From NCBI RefSeq assembly GCF_001949145.1, contig NW_019091375.1, forward strand, positions 1,599,633 through 1,663,632: a stretch of DNA of 64,000 nt, in the 5' to 3' direction. The notes under the pieces were generated by a model, which worked only from the letters and a program-made list of their open reading frames with translations, searched no databases and was not told where the DNA came from. The translations under genes and the position numbers were made by a program. Positions 12,188 through 24,369 of this stretch are shown one piece after another (position 1 is the first letter of the stretch; every line of letters starts with the position of its first letter). This DNA is from Acanthaster planci. Its lineage: Eukaryota; Echinodermata; Asteroidea; Valvatida; Acanthasteridae.

Positions 12188-12398
12188 GTATAAACCTTGC
12201 AGTTCTGGAAGTAGGTCTTATATATGGAGACGTAAGGTGGTAGACATTAATTTCAAAGTAAATATAGTAAACAATTATACTCCATGGGTAAACCATGAGT
12301 TCTTATTCCTCCATGGATAAACCAAACCTGGAAACAATGAAAATATCATGACCATTCGTTACGACCGTCGGACGGCTTCAGCTGATTTACCAACTCAC

Positions 12399-12600
12399 CT
12401 TCGTTTCGCGAGAGATTAGAAATCCAGAAGCGGCCTGCTCCTCTTAAGCCAAATATCTCGGTTAATCTCAGCTCTGCTAACACGGGGTCCTTTCATCTGG
12501 CGCTCGTCTCTGTGTTAATTAATGAAAACACCTGTTGATTGCACCTGTTGGTATGGGCGCCTTTTGTGTCAGTTGTAACCAAGGCACTCGTCGACCTTTG
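12399..12600 (-). other. Possible 5' untranslated exon and promoter area of the lamin gene
   Basis: The first coding exon has an acceptor (cttttttactccag) at 11174, nine bases upstream of the ATG, so a non-coding exon should exist upstream. On the minus strand a good donor, ACGAAG followed by gtgagttg, ends at 12399. It is preceded by GC-richer sequence with CpGs than the surrounding intron. The upstream limit is arbitrary and there is no TATA box I would trust. This is inference from splice signals only. Confidence 0.35.
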
Positions 12601-12639
12601 ATCCACGCAGCTACTCGTCTCGACCCGGAAGAGTTGCCT

Positions 12640-14640
12640 TCAGACTGTTCCACTGTTAGTGGGGGGAACTCTCCCGTTTAAAAATTCATTTGTATGGGAG
12701 TAGCTAACCTAACTTTTATTTTTGCAGTTAGTGCTACTTTCATCTTAATGAAAAAATTCAGAAAAGATTTTCTACAGAACATATTTAATGCATAACGTTG
12801 AATTATATTTACAAGTGATGATTCCTGTACCTAGTACTGGCAACTTGGAATAACCATTCTAATTTACCTAGACTGTTTTGTGATTTGTATTTGATTTATT
12901 CAAATAGGTTTAAGAAACCGGGTTTCTTATAGTGGTGAACTGTCAGCAAAGATTAGAAAAGATAGTGCAATCAAAATTTGAGAATCGCTAAGAAGGGTAC
13001 AGATATATTATTGTGACTATTAATGTCAGACTGGGCTTTCGTGTGCATTCTTTTGTACGTAAAACAGTCGTCCACCTCAGCAATGCTAATTGCGCTGCGC
13101 AAGCGCACAATTTGAGGTGAGAACCAGCGAAAATTTCCTTAATAAAGGCTTTTCCCTGGCATACAAGCAAGATCGCTGGTACTTGGCCAGGCTTACATTA
13201 GAAAGCGTGCAAGCATTATCGACTTCTTAATGCTGAACAAGGAAGAGGTAATTACCTTGTATTTATTAACATTTATACTGCTGAAAGCCCATGGACGCGC
13301 TTATATTTGTGTTGTTGATATAGCCAAGGTTTGTATAACCAACCAGTTCATTTACGTTTTGATCAGGCAGCGATTTGGCCGAAAAAGTATGTGAATAAAT
13401 TGGGAGTAGTGATTGGGGGCGACTTGGCACCGGTGCATCGTTGATATGGCATGTAGGGCGTGAAGGGGCGACTTTGGTGTTGTAACAAAAGACCTCTCGG
13501 TCTCAAACCTCTCTCAAAGTCTCACGCCTCTGTGTTTGGCATTTTTCAAAAGTGAAGGTAGTTTCATGTTTAGGGAAGAGTTCCACATACGGACGCCAGT
13601 AATTTTTCCCTACAGTGACCTTATAGCCTTCAGAAAGAAAAAAATATGTCCAGAAAAGTTTAATTTAGAAGGGAAAATACCAAATTGTTTACTGAGAAAA
13701 AACAATTTTTCAGACCAGTCGCATACTGCATAGGCCTACTGGGCTTGTGCACAGGGTGTTAAATTTTTCCAACGGTTTTTCTCACATTTTTACCTGGTGA
13801 AGGCAGCTCAAATGTTGTTCACAAGTACCTTGTATCCCAAATTATATAAATAAATGCTGTGTTGAAATTACCAAATACGCTCGTGGACGACGTATTTTGG
13901 AGGAAATGTAGAGCAACTCCACGCTTTTTGTCGTGACTGGTGAACGATCTATGTTCATTTGGTAGAGTTCCGAACACGGACTTCACTGGACATCTTTTGC
14001 ACAAACCCTATGGGGCAGGACGGACATGCGGGATTCTCGCAAAATGACAGTTACTGCGCCAGTGAAAACAGCGATCTTGGCGACGTACGCACGTACCAGC
14101 CAGTCTGAGGATCGGGTTATACAATCTTTTCTTTGATCTGTACGTACGCGTGCGCTCGTTGCAGTTGTTTTCACCGGCTGCAGTGTGGTTGCTACCCGTA
14201 TTTTTGTGAAACTCCCGGATGTCCGCGCTGCCCCAAAGCTACTTAGCCTTGGGCCTTGGCACACTTGGCTAGCCCCAGTGACATGACTGAGTGGTGCTGG
14301 AAAATTACTAGGCGTAGGCCTACTTTTCTTTTTCCAATTTTGTATTGGATCTGTCGTTAGTATGACCGATAAAATAAAAAATTCGAAAAAGAGAAGTAGT
14401 AGTGCTCCGCTCAGAGGAGCTAGTCTTGGGCCTAGTATGAGACTGGTCTGACAAGTTTTAAGTATTTTCAAGGTACATGTAAGCACTTTAATATTTTCCA
14501 TGCTAAATTCGACATTTTAGGACTTATGACGGCTAATATTGCTACATTGTAGGTTAGTGAAAAATAGGTAACACATGATATCATGGAATTCTTACTGTAT
14601 CAAACAACTATGATTCATAGTTGGAACTGACATTTCAGGT
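12640..14640. other. Intergenic region between divergent lamin and SR genes
   Basis: No exon recognised. The right part (about 14050-14250) is CpG-richer, with palindromic words such as GTACGTACGC, and probably holds the SR-gene promoter. From about 14400 onward the sequence is repeated upstream of the SR duplicate at about 28150. A 172-codon open stretch on the minus strand here shows no recognisable similarity and I treat it as chance. Confidence 0.5.
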
Positions 14641-14747
14641 ACATCTGACTTTTGGGTCTGTGTTTTAACTGCCCCATTTTTAATGGTTTTTCAACCTTTT
14701 CAGGTGAGCCTAAAGGCACGAGTGGACATTCCATAAGAGAGAAAAAA

Positions 14748-17700
14748 ATGTCCCACTGGCGCGACCACGGCCCGCTCCCGTGCAAAGTCTACGTGGGCAA
14801 CCTGGGATCAGGCGCGGCCAAGCATGAGCTGGAGAGGGCCTTTGAGACGTACGGCCCGTTGATCAACGTCTGGGTGGCACGCAACCCGCCGGGGTTTGCC
14901 TATGTGGAGTTTCAGGACCCCCGCGATGCCCAAGATGCCGTGAGGGGGCTGGACGGCAGGTAAATGAACTGTTTGTGGCATCCAACCCAATTCGACGATC
15001 GATTCCCTCTGACAATTACCAGTTTCGATCACACAAGCGCCAAGGTCACATGAGAACACAATTGGGGAGTCATGCTGGTGTGGTGCTTCTTTCCTCGCCT
15101 TTCACCTCTGTGGCCCGGGTTCGATACCTGGCTTGGTCCACATGTGGATTGGGGTTTGCGGTCCCTACCTGATTCTGTCAGATTTACCCAGAATATTCCT
15201 CAAGGTTTTTCCTCCCACCTCTAAAACTGTAACTGCTTCTCAGTCTCTCCTCTCTAAAGGTTTCTTCAAGCGTGCGAGCTACAGTGCCTAGGACCCTTTC
15301 AGGAGTCCTTGACTCAATACCAGAAAAATTCAACTACGATAGCACTTGCTCAGTTTAAACGGCATGCATGTAGATACAAAATCAGAGTGAAAACACAGGA
15401 TTTTGCTTTTGGGATTTCCACCTGGACACTTCCCTCATGTTTTGGCTGTCCAAATCTGCTTTCAATCGGACAAATACTACAAGTCAGTGAAATTGTTGAT
15501 TATCTTCAAATTCTGTGGTGTTCTTTAAATCCTAACCCCAAGGCCATTTTACTAGGAGCCATCCTCAATCTCCAAAATCCTCCGATTTTTGTCTTGAAAC
15601 TGTTATTTTGAGGTGTGCCTGCTGCCTCAGTCCTTCAAAATACCTCTGGCAATTCCGCTCATTATGTTGAGGCAGTGCAAACAGCGTTCTTGATTCAGTT
15701 ATGAGGGTTAGGGTTAACCTTTAGCTTACAAGGTTCTGATCCATGAATTTCCTGTTAAAGAAGAATGGATAATCATTGCCGTTCAATTTTTCTCTTTTCT
15801 GATCAGGAGAGTGTGCGGGTGTCGTGTCCGGGTCGAGATGGCCAAGGGGCGGTATGACGGCCGTTCCGGGGGGCGGTCTGGGGGCTACCGTGGGGCCCCT
15901 CCCCCATCGCGATATCGATACAGCGGCGGCAGGTAAAGTCGCTTTTTGTAACCTTTTTTTCTGCTTTAGGGCATTAAAGACATCAGGAGCAATTTTGTAG
16001 GACTAACGAATGGGCTCTTGACATAAACTGTGGCCTGAATAAATGTTTCCACTCATTGAAGGGCACTTGTGTGCTGCTTCCGGTAGCTGCCCCATACTTG
16101 TAGTAAGATGCTTTCCCTCTTGCGTGACAAGAGTCTTGAGATTTTGTACTCATTCTGTTGAAAATTGAAGCCATTTACATTACATCGAGCACTCTGCTTG
16201 CTTGCAATGTGCCCTTCTGTTTTCATGAGGAGGCCACAGAATGCAAGAGCTCATTGTATAAGCCTAGCATGTTCAGTTTTTGTTAGGGATGGGTTGAGTC
16301 GCAGGAGTTACAGTTGAGGTCAGAATTGTTAGCCGCCTGCTAGTCTGAGAAATGGTACATTCTTCCTGAAAGCCCAGCCAGTTGAAACTGAAATACCGAC
16401 AGCTTTTTTCAGGGAAACATTCTTCAATTAAAAAAAAAAATCCATTTGGGAATCTATTGAAATTTCATAGAATCATTTAGAAGGGTGTGTGCATTAAAAT
16501 TTTTGTTGTAGTTATTGTTTTTTTTGCGAAATACAGTTTGCTGCCATGCTTGGATGGGTTTTCAAGTACATGTACTTGTTCATTTTTGACACAAAAATTT
16601 GGAAGGCATCATGGAAACATTGGCTACATTTAAGTTCTTCTTAAGGCAAAAGCCAAAGATACCGTAGTGATAGGTCTGGATGTGATTAGGTTGTGAATAC
16701 TCACCAAATGGAGCCAGGCTAGTCAACGATATCCGAGCAATTTTCTTCAGAACGTCAGAAGTCATGTCGTCATGAAGTGCAAGGGTACGCACCATTTCAA
16801 AAACAAACAGGGATGATGTCAGATGGTAACGATCTTGACTGCTTTGGAAACAGAACATTGTCAGATAACAAGAAGCCCGGATTCTCAGCTAAAACTTGTG
16901 TCAACGAACCGAGGCGGTCCAAGATTCATATCGTCAAGAAGATAATTGTGAGGGCTCTTTGATGCACATGTAATTGGGCTACCCTCAAAGGGCGTTGAGG
17001 CAGGAAGATGCTGTTGCCACGACAACTTTGCAACCATGTTAGCTTGGAGTATCGTTGGGCACGTGGGAATGATTTCTTGAAGTCGGTTTTATTTTTTGTT
17101 GGATTGGGTGAAAGAGATGCTCTTCGGGCAACTGAATGCGGCAGAGACCTCTAGCCCTTGCTTGTTGCTCCCACAGTCAAACGATGGCAGATATCTCAAA
17201 GGCTGCTCGCTGCATCGGACATGGTGAACCCCGCTCGGGCCCACAGGATCAGGACAAGAGAAAACTCAGATTGAATTTGACGGGACGGCACATAAAAATC
17301 TGCCATCGCATCGCGCCTTGCGTTGTGGTTTGGCTGTCCAGCATCGATAACGCCAACAAAGCAAACTTCCAAGTCCGTGCAGGAGTCTGGAGGAGAGTCT
17401 ACAGAGTCAAAGTCCTAGATCGGACTTGTTGAAGATGAGATAACTTGTAGCTCAAGGTCATGATCCGGGCTGCAAGCCTTGCATCTTTGGATCGGCTGGA
17501 GTTGTTTGCCCATCTCTAACTCGGTGGACTCGTCAAAGCCTGGTCTTGGAAAGTGGAGCTTGAGATCAAAGAGTTTTTTCCTTTTTTTGTTAAATGTTGA
17601 AGTGGGGGCTTCAAGTTCAGACCTCAACTGTAGATGTTTTAAAATGGATTCCATCAATTTTGGCTAATGTTTTTTTCAAACAGGAAGTGTCTCGTTGTTA

Positions 17701-20700
17701 TGACTTTCTTTGTATCTTTGCTCTTTTACATTTGTATTTGAAAACTTGTACTTCTGCGTAAACTCCACAGTAGTCTGATCGTTTATTGTATTGCTGTTGT
17801 ACCAGGTATTTATTAAATTATTGACAATACAGTTTTCAAGTAGACATAGGAATGTGTACATGTCTTCCAGTGTTGATTAAAACGTGGAATTTATTTAATC
17901 CAATCTGCTGACCCCTACAGGATAATGATATTGTCACCTCAACCAATCATCTCTCATTCTCACCGCCATGTGACCACTCTTGTCCAATCAGCACCCGGTC
18001 TTCTCCTCTGACCTTAACAACCAACAACACCAACCAACAACAACACCACCACTGGGCATGCCCTGTATGCCTTACAGCCGGTGCTGTCACTGCCAACGCT
18101 GCGGCAACCAACACTTGGGCCTGTTTTTCTGACCGCGTTTACGGACAACCAAACCATCCCACCCATCGCCCAACCTGGGAGGGGGCCAGATTTTGGAGCC
18201 AATCTCACCCCTCCCCAAATTGGTCCATTAACACCGGAATTGCAACACAGCGCTCTGTTGTAGTCTGCAAAATCCTTGCTTCTATGCAAAGCTGTGGTGG
18301 TGGTTAGTGTTTCTGTGTCTAGTAAGTGTTGAGTCTGAAGCGACCCCGAGGTCAAAAGGCTTGTTTATGTTATCTGTTCAGTGATGCATTTTCAGGTCGT
18401 CTCTCAGGTATAAAAAGAGACTGCTTTTGCACCCACTAACTGCTTGGCGTTTTTTCCAACTTGACGACAGTGGGACAGTTTAGACGTGTTCCCAAGAACC
18501 TGTAAACCAGAAGGTTGCGTTAATGATTAAGTTTAATGTTACATGTACCTTCGAGCATGGCGACTCCCCTGAAAAAGAATTACATAATTAATTGATTAAA
18601 AAGACACAAATTCTGACAAATACTTGAATTTGGAGAGGTAATTTATTACAACTTTAACCCTCCTATGCTGAAGTCACTCTTTGGGTCACTTGGTAAACAC
18701 CTCAAAGAAGCACAGCTGTGTTGTGTTGTGCACTGCACCAACATGCAAGAGAGTGACCTTGGGCACTTGTGCACGTTTGTGCTGTAAAACCAAAGGAGGG
18801 TTAAACTTGGCGTGTTTGCTCCGTCGGAACTTGTCACAAATGTGTTACTCTCTGTCTCACTTTTAAAACGCAAGGAAGATTTGTGTGACAAGATCGACAA
18901 ATAAGCAGTGCTCACATGCCCCCAAACCATAGTTCTATGTATTGGGCAAAAGTGTTTGGTTTTTTGTCCCTTAGGCTCTCCATAAGATGCTTGATGCCGC
19001 AAAAAGTAGAAAGTACACTAAAGAAAACCCCCAGAAAACATACAGAAAATACATGTGCATACATGTATCTTAACATTATACAAGCAAGCCTGTATTGTGA
19101 CCATAAATACTGGCCACTTCCAAAGAACCTTCAAACTTCTCTCAAAATCTGCCACTATCAAATGGTCAAGGCAGAACCAAGCCCCAGCCTACATGTACAC
19201 TGTACCGGTAGTTGGTAATCGTTGGGCTCTGTCTACCAAAATCTGTCAAATTCCTGTAATCCCCATTTGCCGGACGTTGTAGGATTTGACCTTTGACCTT
19301 TTCCCTTTTACGTTGTATTTTTTAGGACCGCTTAGGATGGCCTCTGGCGTGGGCCAAGGGTTGAATTAAATGGACCATAGGCCATAGCCACCAGTGTTCT
19401 GTAGGTCCTAGGCACCAGTCTTCCATTGGTCCTAGCCACCAGTGTTCTGTAGGCCCTAAGCACTATTCCCGAGGCACCTAGGCCCTGAGCACCTAGGCCC
19501 TGGGTACCTAGGTCCTTGGCTCCATTGCTCCAAAGGCCCCAAACTCCTATGACCTGGCACCTAGGTTTCATTGGTCTGAAGGCCCCAGCCACCCAGGCCC
19601 TGGGCACCTAGGCCCTAGGCTCCATAGGCCCTACTCATTCCTAGGCACTGACAAGCACTGGAGTCTGTCATGATGCTCAGCTGAACATTCAGCTTGAAAC
19701 TTCTCCAAATGGAACGTTACGAGAGAGCACCACCGTGTGGTATCTCTGTAAGCCCTCCAAACTTTTCATAGATAGTTCCCTGAAGTTTTCGTAGGCCCTA
19801 GGCAATAGCGCCTTCTGTGCATACTGGATAAATCCGGCCTTGGTCCAACCACAGATTTACCCAGGCACAGTGTTCAGGTGATGATCCCACACTGCCTAGC
19901 CACAGTGTTCATGTGCGCCTGTGATCCCAAGTCAGGCCCCTTGCTGTTAATTCTTGGCAGTGCTCACACCGTACCATGAAACCTGCAATAGTCGTGCGGT
20001 CGCGGAATACAATTAGGGTTGATAGGGGAACAAACGTTTTCATTAGAACCATGAATCATGATTGGTATGTTTTTTCATTCTTTCTTAGATACGGTTCTCC
20101 ACCCCGAAGGGATCGTTACAGCCGGTCTAGAAGCCGTAGCGTAGAAAGGAGACGGTAGGTCTTAATTTGTAGGTCTTTCCGCTGTTCTCGGTAAAGCTTT
20201 ATGTTGGTTTTGTCCAGATGTCCTGAAGCATCCAGCTTTGAAGCTGTGTCTAGTTTCAGATGAGCATACACTTCAACATAACGTGCCAATTGATTCTGGG
20301 TTGATCAATGAGTCCATGGGTCTTTGCTCTGTTGCAGTCGCCGCTCGAGTCGTCGTTCGCATTCCCGATCCAGGGACCGACGCTACAGGTCGCGGTCCCA
20401 CGAGCGCCGATCGCGCTCCTATGAGCGCAGGTCACGGTCCAGGTCTCGTGACCACTACCACTCCAAATCCAGGTCCCGCAGTGGCTCACGGGACCGGAAA
20501 GAAAGGTAAGCGTGCCTTCCACGTTTTTCCCCTCTAGGTCCCAATGTCCTAAGCCCTCCCATAAACTCATTCTGGACAAAGTTGTTGGGACATGCGTCAA
20601 CAGCCATACCCATTCCAGGTCCCACACCCCCGGTCAATGTTGTCATCTTTAGCTGGAGCGCAGACAGTATACATGTAGTGAGACCAAACATTGACAGGGG

Positions 20701-21414
20701 GGTAGGGGGCCCTACGAGATTTGGCCAGGATTGTGGTTCTATTCGTGTGACTTGCCCTTACGTATCTGTGCATTTAAGAGTGAACATTTGAATGGAGTTC
20801 TTTCTTGGTTCAAGACGGACGATATTCCAACATTTAGCCAATCAGCTTCTTGTTAACGGAAAATTTCTCATACGTCATTTTGTTGTTGCCGCATGCCGTT
20901 CATCAGTTGTCACTTTGATCAGAGTGGCTCATAAAGTCAGGCATGCAGCTTTTCCTCGTATCGGCTGATTTCCTCATTTTTCACGTCATTCTCATGCCAC
21001 TGAAAATTGAAAAACATTGTACAAAGTCTCGTAAAGATGGGAATTATTTTGTTTTTTTCAAAGTCCACGTTGCGCACCCGGAATCTTTTTGATTGTGATG
21101 GAGATCTCTCAGTTGACAAATGTTTGATTTCCTCAAATCTCACCCCTGAGCTTGTCCCCTAAAAGCCAGCTCATTTTCTTCTCTGGTTCAGGTCGCGGTC
21201 CCACTCACGCTCCCGGTCACGATCCTCCAGTCAGGAGCGGCGCCGGTCCCGCTCGCCTGGCTACCGGCGGGACGAGGACGAGCCTGAGCAAGCCAGGAGC
21301 CGGTCGCGGTCGCCGGGCCCGGAGTGGGACGACCGAGAGCAGCGCCGGGATGTCAACGGTGACGGACAAAAGGACGGTTACTCCCCTGAGAGGGAAGAAA
21401 TGGGTGCAGAGTAA
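14748..21414 (+). CDS. SRSF3-like: SR splicing factor, SRSF3/SRSF7 type, five coding exons
   Basis: Pre-mRNA splicing factor expected to bind exonic enhancers in the nucleus. Coding exons: 14748-14959, 15807-15932, 20089-20154, 20338-20505, 21192-21414, giving 264 residues. Residues about 12-85 form one RRM with RNP2 KVYVGNLG and RNP1 [11 protein letters not shown], followed by VCGCRVRVE as in SRSF3. A Gly/Tyr linker and a long RS domain follow (exons 3-5, many RSRS and ERRSRS blocks). The C-terminal tail is acidic and ends GAE. No CCHC zinc knuckle is present, which favours SRSF3 over vertebrate SRSF7. All four introns are phase 2. The ATG follows an A-rich leader, and an acceptor (CAACCTTTTCAG) at 14703 indicates a 5' untranslated exon upstream. 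An AATAAA lies at 24328, implying a long 3' UTR of about 2.9 kb. The alternative name SRSF7 is possible. Confidence 0.93.
15045..15305 (+). repeat. SINE family A copy in SR intron 1
   Basis: It contains a B-box-like GGGTTCGATACC, then AGAATATTCCTC, then TTTTTCCTCCCACCTCTAA, and ends near CTACAGTGCCTAGGA. A copy at the same intronic position occurs in the duplicate gene (28840-29105), so this insertion predates the duplication. Confidence 0.75.
15933..20088 (+). other. SR gene intron 2 (4.2 kb), partly conserved in the duplicate
   Basis: The first 0.8 kb matches 29763-30440 (shared blocks include TTCTGTTTTCATGAGGAGGC and GATGGGTTTTCAAGTACATG or close variants). The rest is unique to this copy and contains a CCTAGG minisatellite. 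SRSF3 and SRSF7 genes of other animals carry a regulatory poison exon in a long intron of the RRM-to-RS region. I could not identify one here with confidence, but this is where it would be expected. Confidence 0.4.
19370..19640 (+). repeat. Degenerate CCTAGGCCCTGGG minisatellite
   Basis: Roughly 15-30 bp imperfect units built on CACCTAGGCCCTGGG and CACCAGTGTTCTGTAGG, with CCTAGG palindromes at nearly every unit. Located near the 3' end of SR intron 2, about 450 bp before exon 3. Confidence 0.7.
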
Positions 21415-21959
21415 AGGACTGGTGTGACCGTTTTTGTCTGGGAGCATCCATTTTGTTGGGTAGGGGGGTTTTGTTGCGTGAGTGGGTTTTTCTCATCGGA
21501 TGACTAGGTATGTCAGTATCAGGGAGTGTCTTGATCTTGCAAGGCTTGAATGTTCTATTGCAGGGTGTAAAAAGCTTGGGTGCAAAGTTTAGTTCGACCA
21601 CTTGTCACGTGCTTTGTAACAAATCGAATCACCCTAGTTGAACCATTCTGTAAAATCTTAGTGGCTCACATTTTGCCGTCAGCTGTAGTTCTCATGACGT
21701 GCGTGGTAATTGGCATCTCCCACAATTATTTTTTGTGAATGGTTCCCTCCACAGTGATGGCTTAAATTGGCTTTCGATAACCGGTGCATCTATGCCCCCA
21801 GAGCTTAGTTCCAAATGGTCAACTAGATGGTCCAAACTATCCATTGTTTGGGCCACGCTGGTCAAGCTATAGCCCACTACAGTCATCCTCAAATTTGCCT
21901 GTAACAGGGAACCAGTTGCAAAACATGCTCAGCGCATGACATATTTGGGTGGTAACCTA

Positions 21960-22200
21960 TTTTGGCCAAGCTGGTACATGTACTTTCAATGGTTAGCACA
22001 TTTCTGTGCTTACCGTCTGTGTGAAATTGGGGCCCAATTGGATGGCTTTGCTTATCCACAGAATTCTGTGCTTATGTTCCACGTTCTCTGCTTACGACCA
22101 ACGTTCTGTTCTTACAGTCATCAGTCTCTGCTTACCCTTAGTTAGTTATGCGTGCGCATTACAAAATTATTTCCGCTTACCTGTGAAATGCACTCCAGCA
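21960..22200 (+). repeat. Degenerate repeat of CTCTGCTTAC words
   Basis: Several spaced copies of TTCTGTGCTTAC and CTCTGCTTAC (near 22005, 22065, 22090, 22110 and 22125) in the presumed 3' UTR of the SR gene. It looks like an old tandem or simple-motif element; I do not recognise the family. Confidence 0.45.
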
Positions 22201-23194
22201 ACTCTGCTATGGTTAACTGCGGGTTTTTAGGCTCCAAGAATATGACTAGATTTGGCCTCGCTCTCAGTGCCTTCGACCAGCGGTTGAGTTTGCCCAGTAC
22301 CCAGGATGTTAAAGTTGTGCACGAGGTTACCAGGGAAAATTTATTCGTGGTTAACAAATGGTTGCCTCCCAAATTTGCCCAATGTACGTTCTTTTCTTTT
22401 TTGGATTGTCCACCCTTATTTTGAAGGGCTCTACTCTAAATGAAAAACAAACATTTCAAATTTTGGGGCACTTTCAGTTTCATACGTCGTTGCATGTTAC
22501 TGTTTTGTTCTTGATTTTCAAGGTCTTGCCTCAAGATTTGGACAAAAGCCAGGGAATGACCAGTGTACCTTTGTTTTTCTTTTAAGATGTATGAATGAGT
22601 AAAGGCTAGTTTGTACTTGGAGTGAATTTTCAGCATGCGGAAAAGTCATGATGGTAGACGAGATAGCGGAAGCCCAAGGATTGAAGATACAAAATTTCAA
22701 TGCCTTTTGCTTTTCACGTGAAGCATGAGCCGGCGCAAATGATGAACTTTTATTTGTTTGGATTTGGTAGATTTCTCAAATATTTTTAAACGGATGCTTG
22801 GTATTTTTGGTTGTTCTTTTAAACTTTGATTGTAGATCGACTCGTGTACATGTGGTAAAGCTGATTTTTATTTTGTGAAACAAGAAAAATGTACATAAAA
22901 TGACAAGGGGCATACATGTTCGTAGAGAACATTTTGTCACGAGATCAACTTCCCGAAATGTGGCCCATTCCAAACAGAACGATTCATAAGTTGCCATGGC
23001 AGGCTTTGAGTGACGGGACTTCTAAAGAATTTGCACCGTAAAACGCCACGTGATGCCTGAGCTTTTGGGCCTGAAATTTTCCTTTCATTACCCTGGACTG
23101 CCTTGGGAGGTGTTATTGATCGATAAAGTCAGGCCCTCGGGTGGTCTGGCAAGATGTAAGCTCTCCAATCTGAAGTGAGCTTGCAGCCTACAAG

Positions 23195-23340
23195 ACGACG
23201 GAGAGAGGCCCCCCCCCCACCTTTGTGTTGGTTATTGTTTGATCAGAATCTCAGGAATTCTTTATAGACTTCTAGGGGAATGTGTTAGGGATTGGACAGG
23301 TAAGGGGGGTACCCCTCCGTCCCATATCTTGCCTGGTATA
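23195..23340. mobile_element. MITE, GCAAGATATGGGACGGAG ends (copy 1)
   Basis: Left end has GACGGAGAGAGGCC; the right end reads CCTCCGTCCCATATCTTGCC. The interior shares TTTGTGTTGGTTATTG and CTAGGGGAATGTGTTAGG with 44110-44255. It belongs to a family also seen at 32498-32617 and 47700-47878. It lies in the presumed SR 3' UTR. Confidence 0.6.
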
Positions 23341-24327
23341 TGCAGCCAGTGCGCAGTTTCATTCAGCCGCCAGGCAACTTTCATCAAAGCCGACTGGAGC
23401 TTTCGATCAACTCGGTGGGAACGACAACCTGGTACGGTACATGTATGGTCCAGAGGCTGGCAGCGGAGAGCCCGCAGTTGAAAGCGAGGGCTTCCATACT
23501 TCGGAGAAGTTTTGCCCTCATAGACGTTCGTGGATTTTATGGTTTTTCTTTCTGTTGTTATAGGCATGTAGATACATGTAATAGTAGTATTTGTGATGAT
23601 TATGTTCATGCAGGAAAATGGTGTTGCTTTCAGGACAGAAATGAAATCGTTTGGTGGAGTTAGGAGGATTGAAATGTTTAATAAATCTTTTCTTTTTACT
23701 TGAGAATTGGAATTGTAGAATTGCAAATAAGGATTTTTTAAATTGGTTTTGAACAGAACTGAAGACTGCATTCAGTTGTCGAGTTTGAAGTTTTGGTCTC
23801 TGAAAGTCGGCCACGGTGGAGCGTTGCCGTCGGTGTTTAGTGCAGAGGCGATGCTGTTGTTAATTCGGGCCCAGAAATGCGTGCCAAGCAAAAACAGATT
23901 CCTGGCTAAAAGGCCTCGAGTACGCAAGCGCTCTACTCATGGTTGGCCCTAGGCAATCGATACTTGGTGGCGAAACCACCATCCTCTACAGAATCAGACG
24001 CATCATGGAACCGGGTCAAGTCAACCAGAGTGTTAACCGGACTGATAGACCACAACACCGAGGAGGAGAGGAAAGTTAAATAAGCAAGGTCTTGGAGGAA
24101 AGACTAGATTTAACTGAGATATCTGAGGATTTTCATTGCTTGTGTTTATATCCTGTAACGATTCTTACGAGTTTGGTGATGGCGTTTGCAAAAGTGTAAA
24201 ACCTGAAACCTTCCGATATTTTTCAATATCCACCAAGAATGGCCGATTCTCAAATGTTACATGGATTGTACTTAATGTTTGAATGTTGTTAAATCCTGTT
24301 GTATTGGCTGTGTCAATTACAAGGAAT

Positions 24328-24333
24328 AATAAA
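24328..24333 (+). terminator. Candidate polyadenylation signal of the SR gene
   Basis: AATAAA inside a block that is conserved in the duplicate at 32930-32935, preceded in both by ATTACAAGGAAT. Conservation between the two copies supports a real transcript end. Confidence 0.5.
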
Positions 24334-24369
24334 AACGGACCGTACGACTTTATGTACAAACATTATTTC

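Noticed and set aside
13983-14501. 172-codon open frame on the minus strand upstream of the SR gene
   Set aside because: It covers the presumed SR promoter and 5' leader. The translation has no recognisable domain and no splice context.
23262-23771. 169-codon open frame on the minus strand
   Set aside because: It overlaps a MITE and the presumed SR 3' UTR, with AT-rich random-looking composition.
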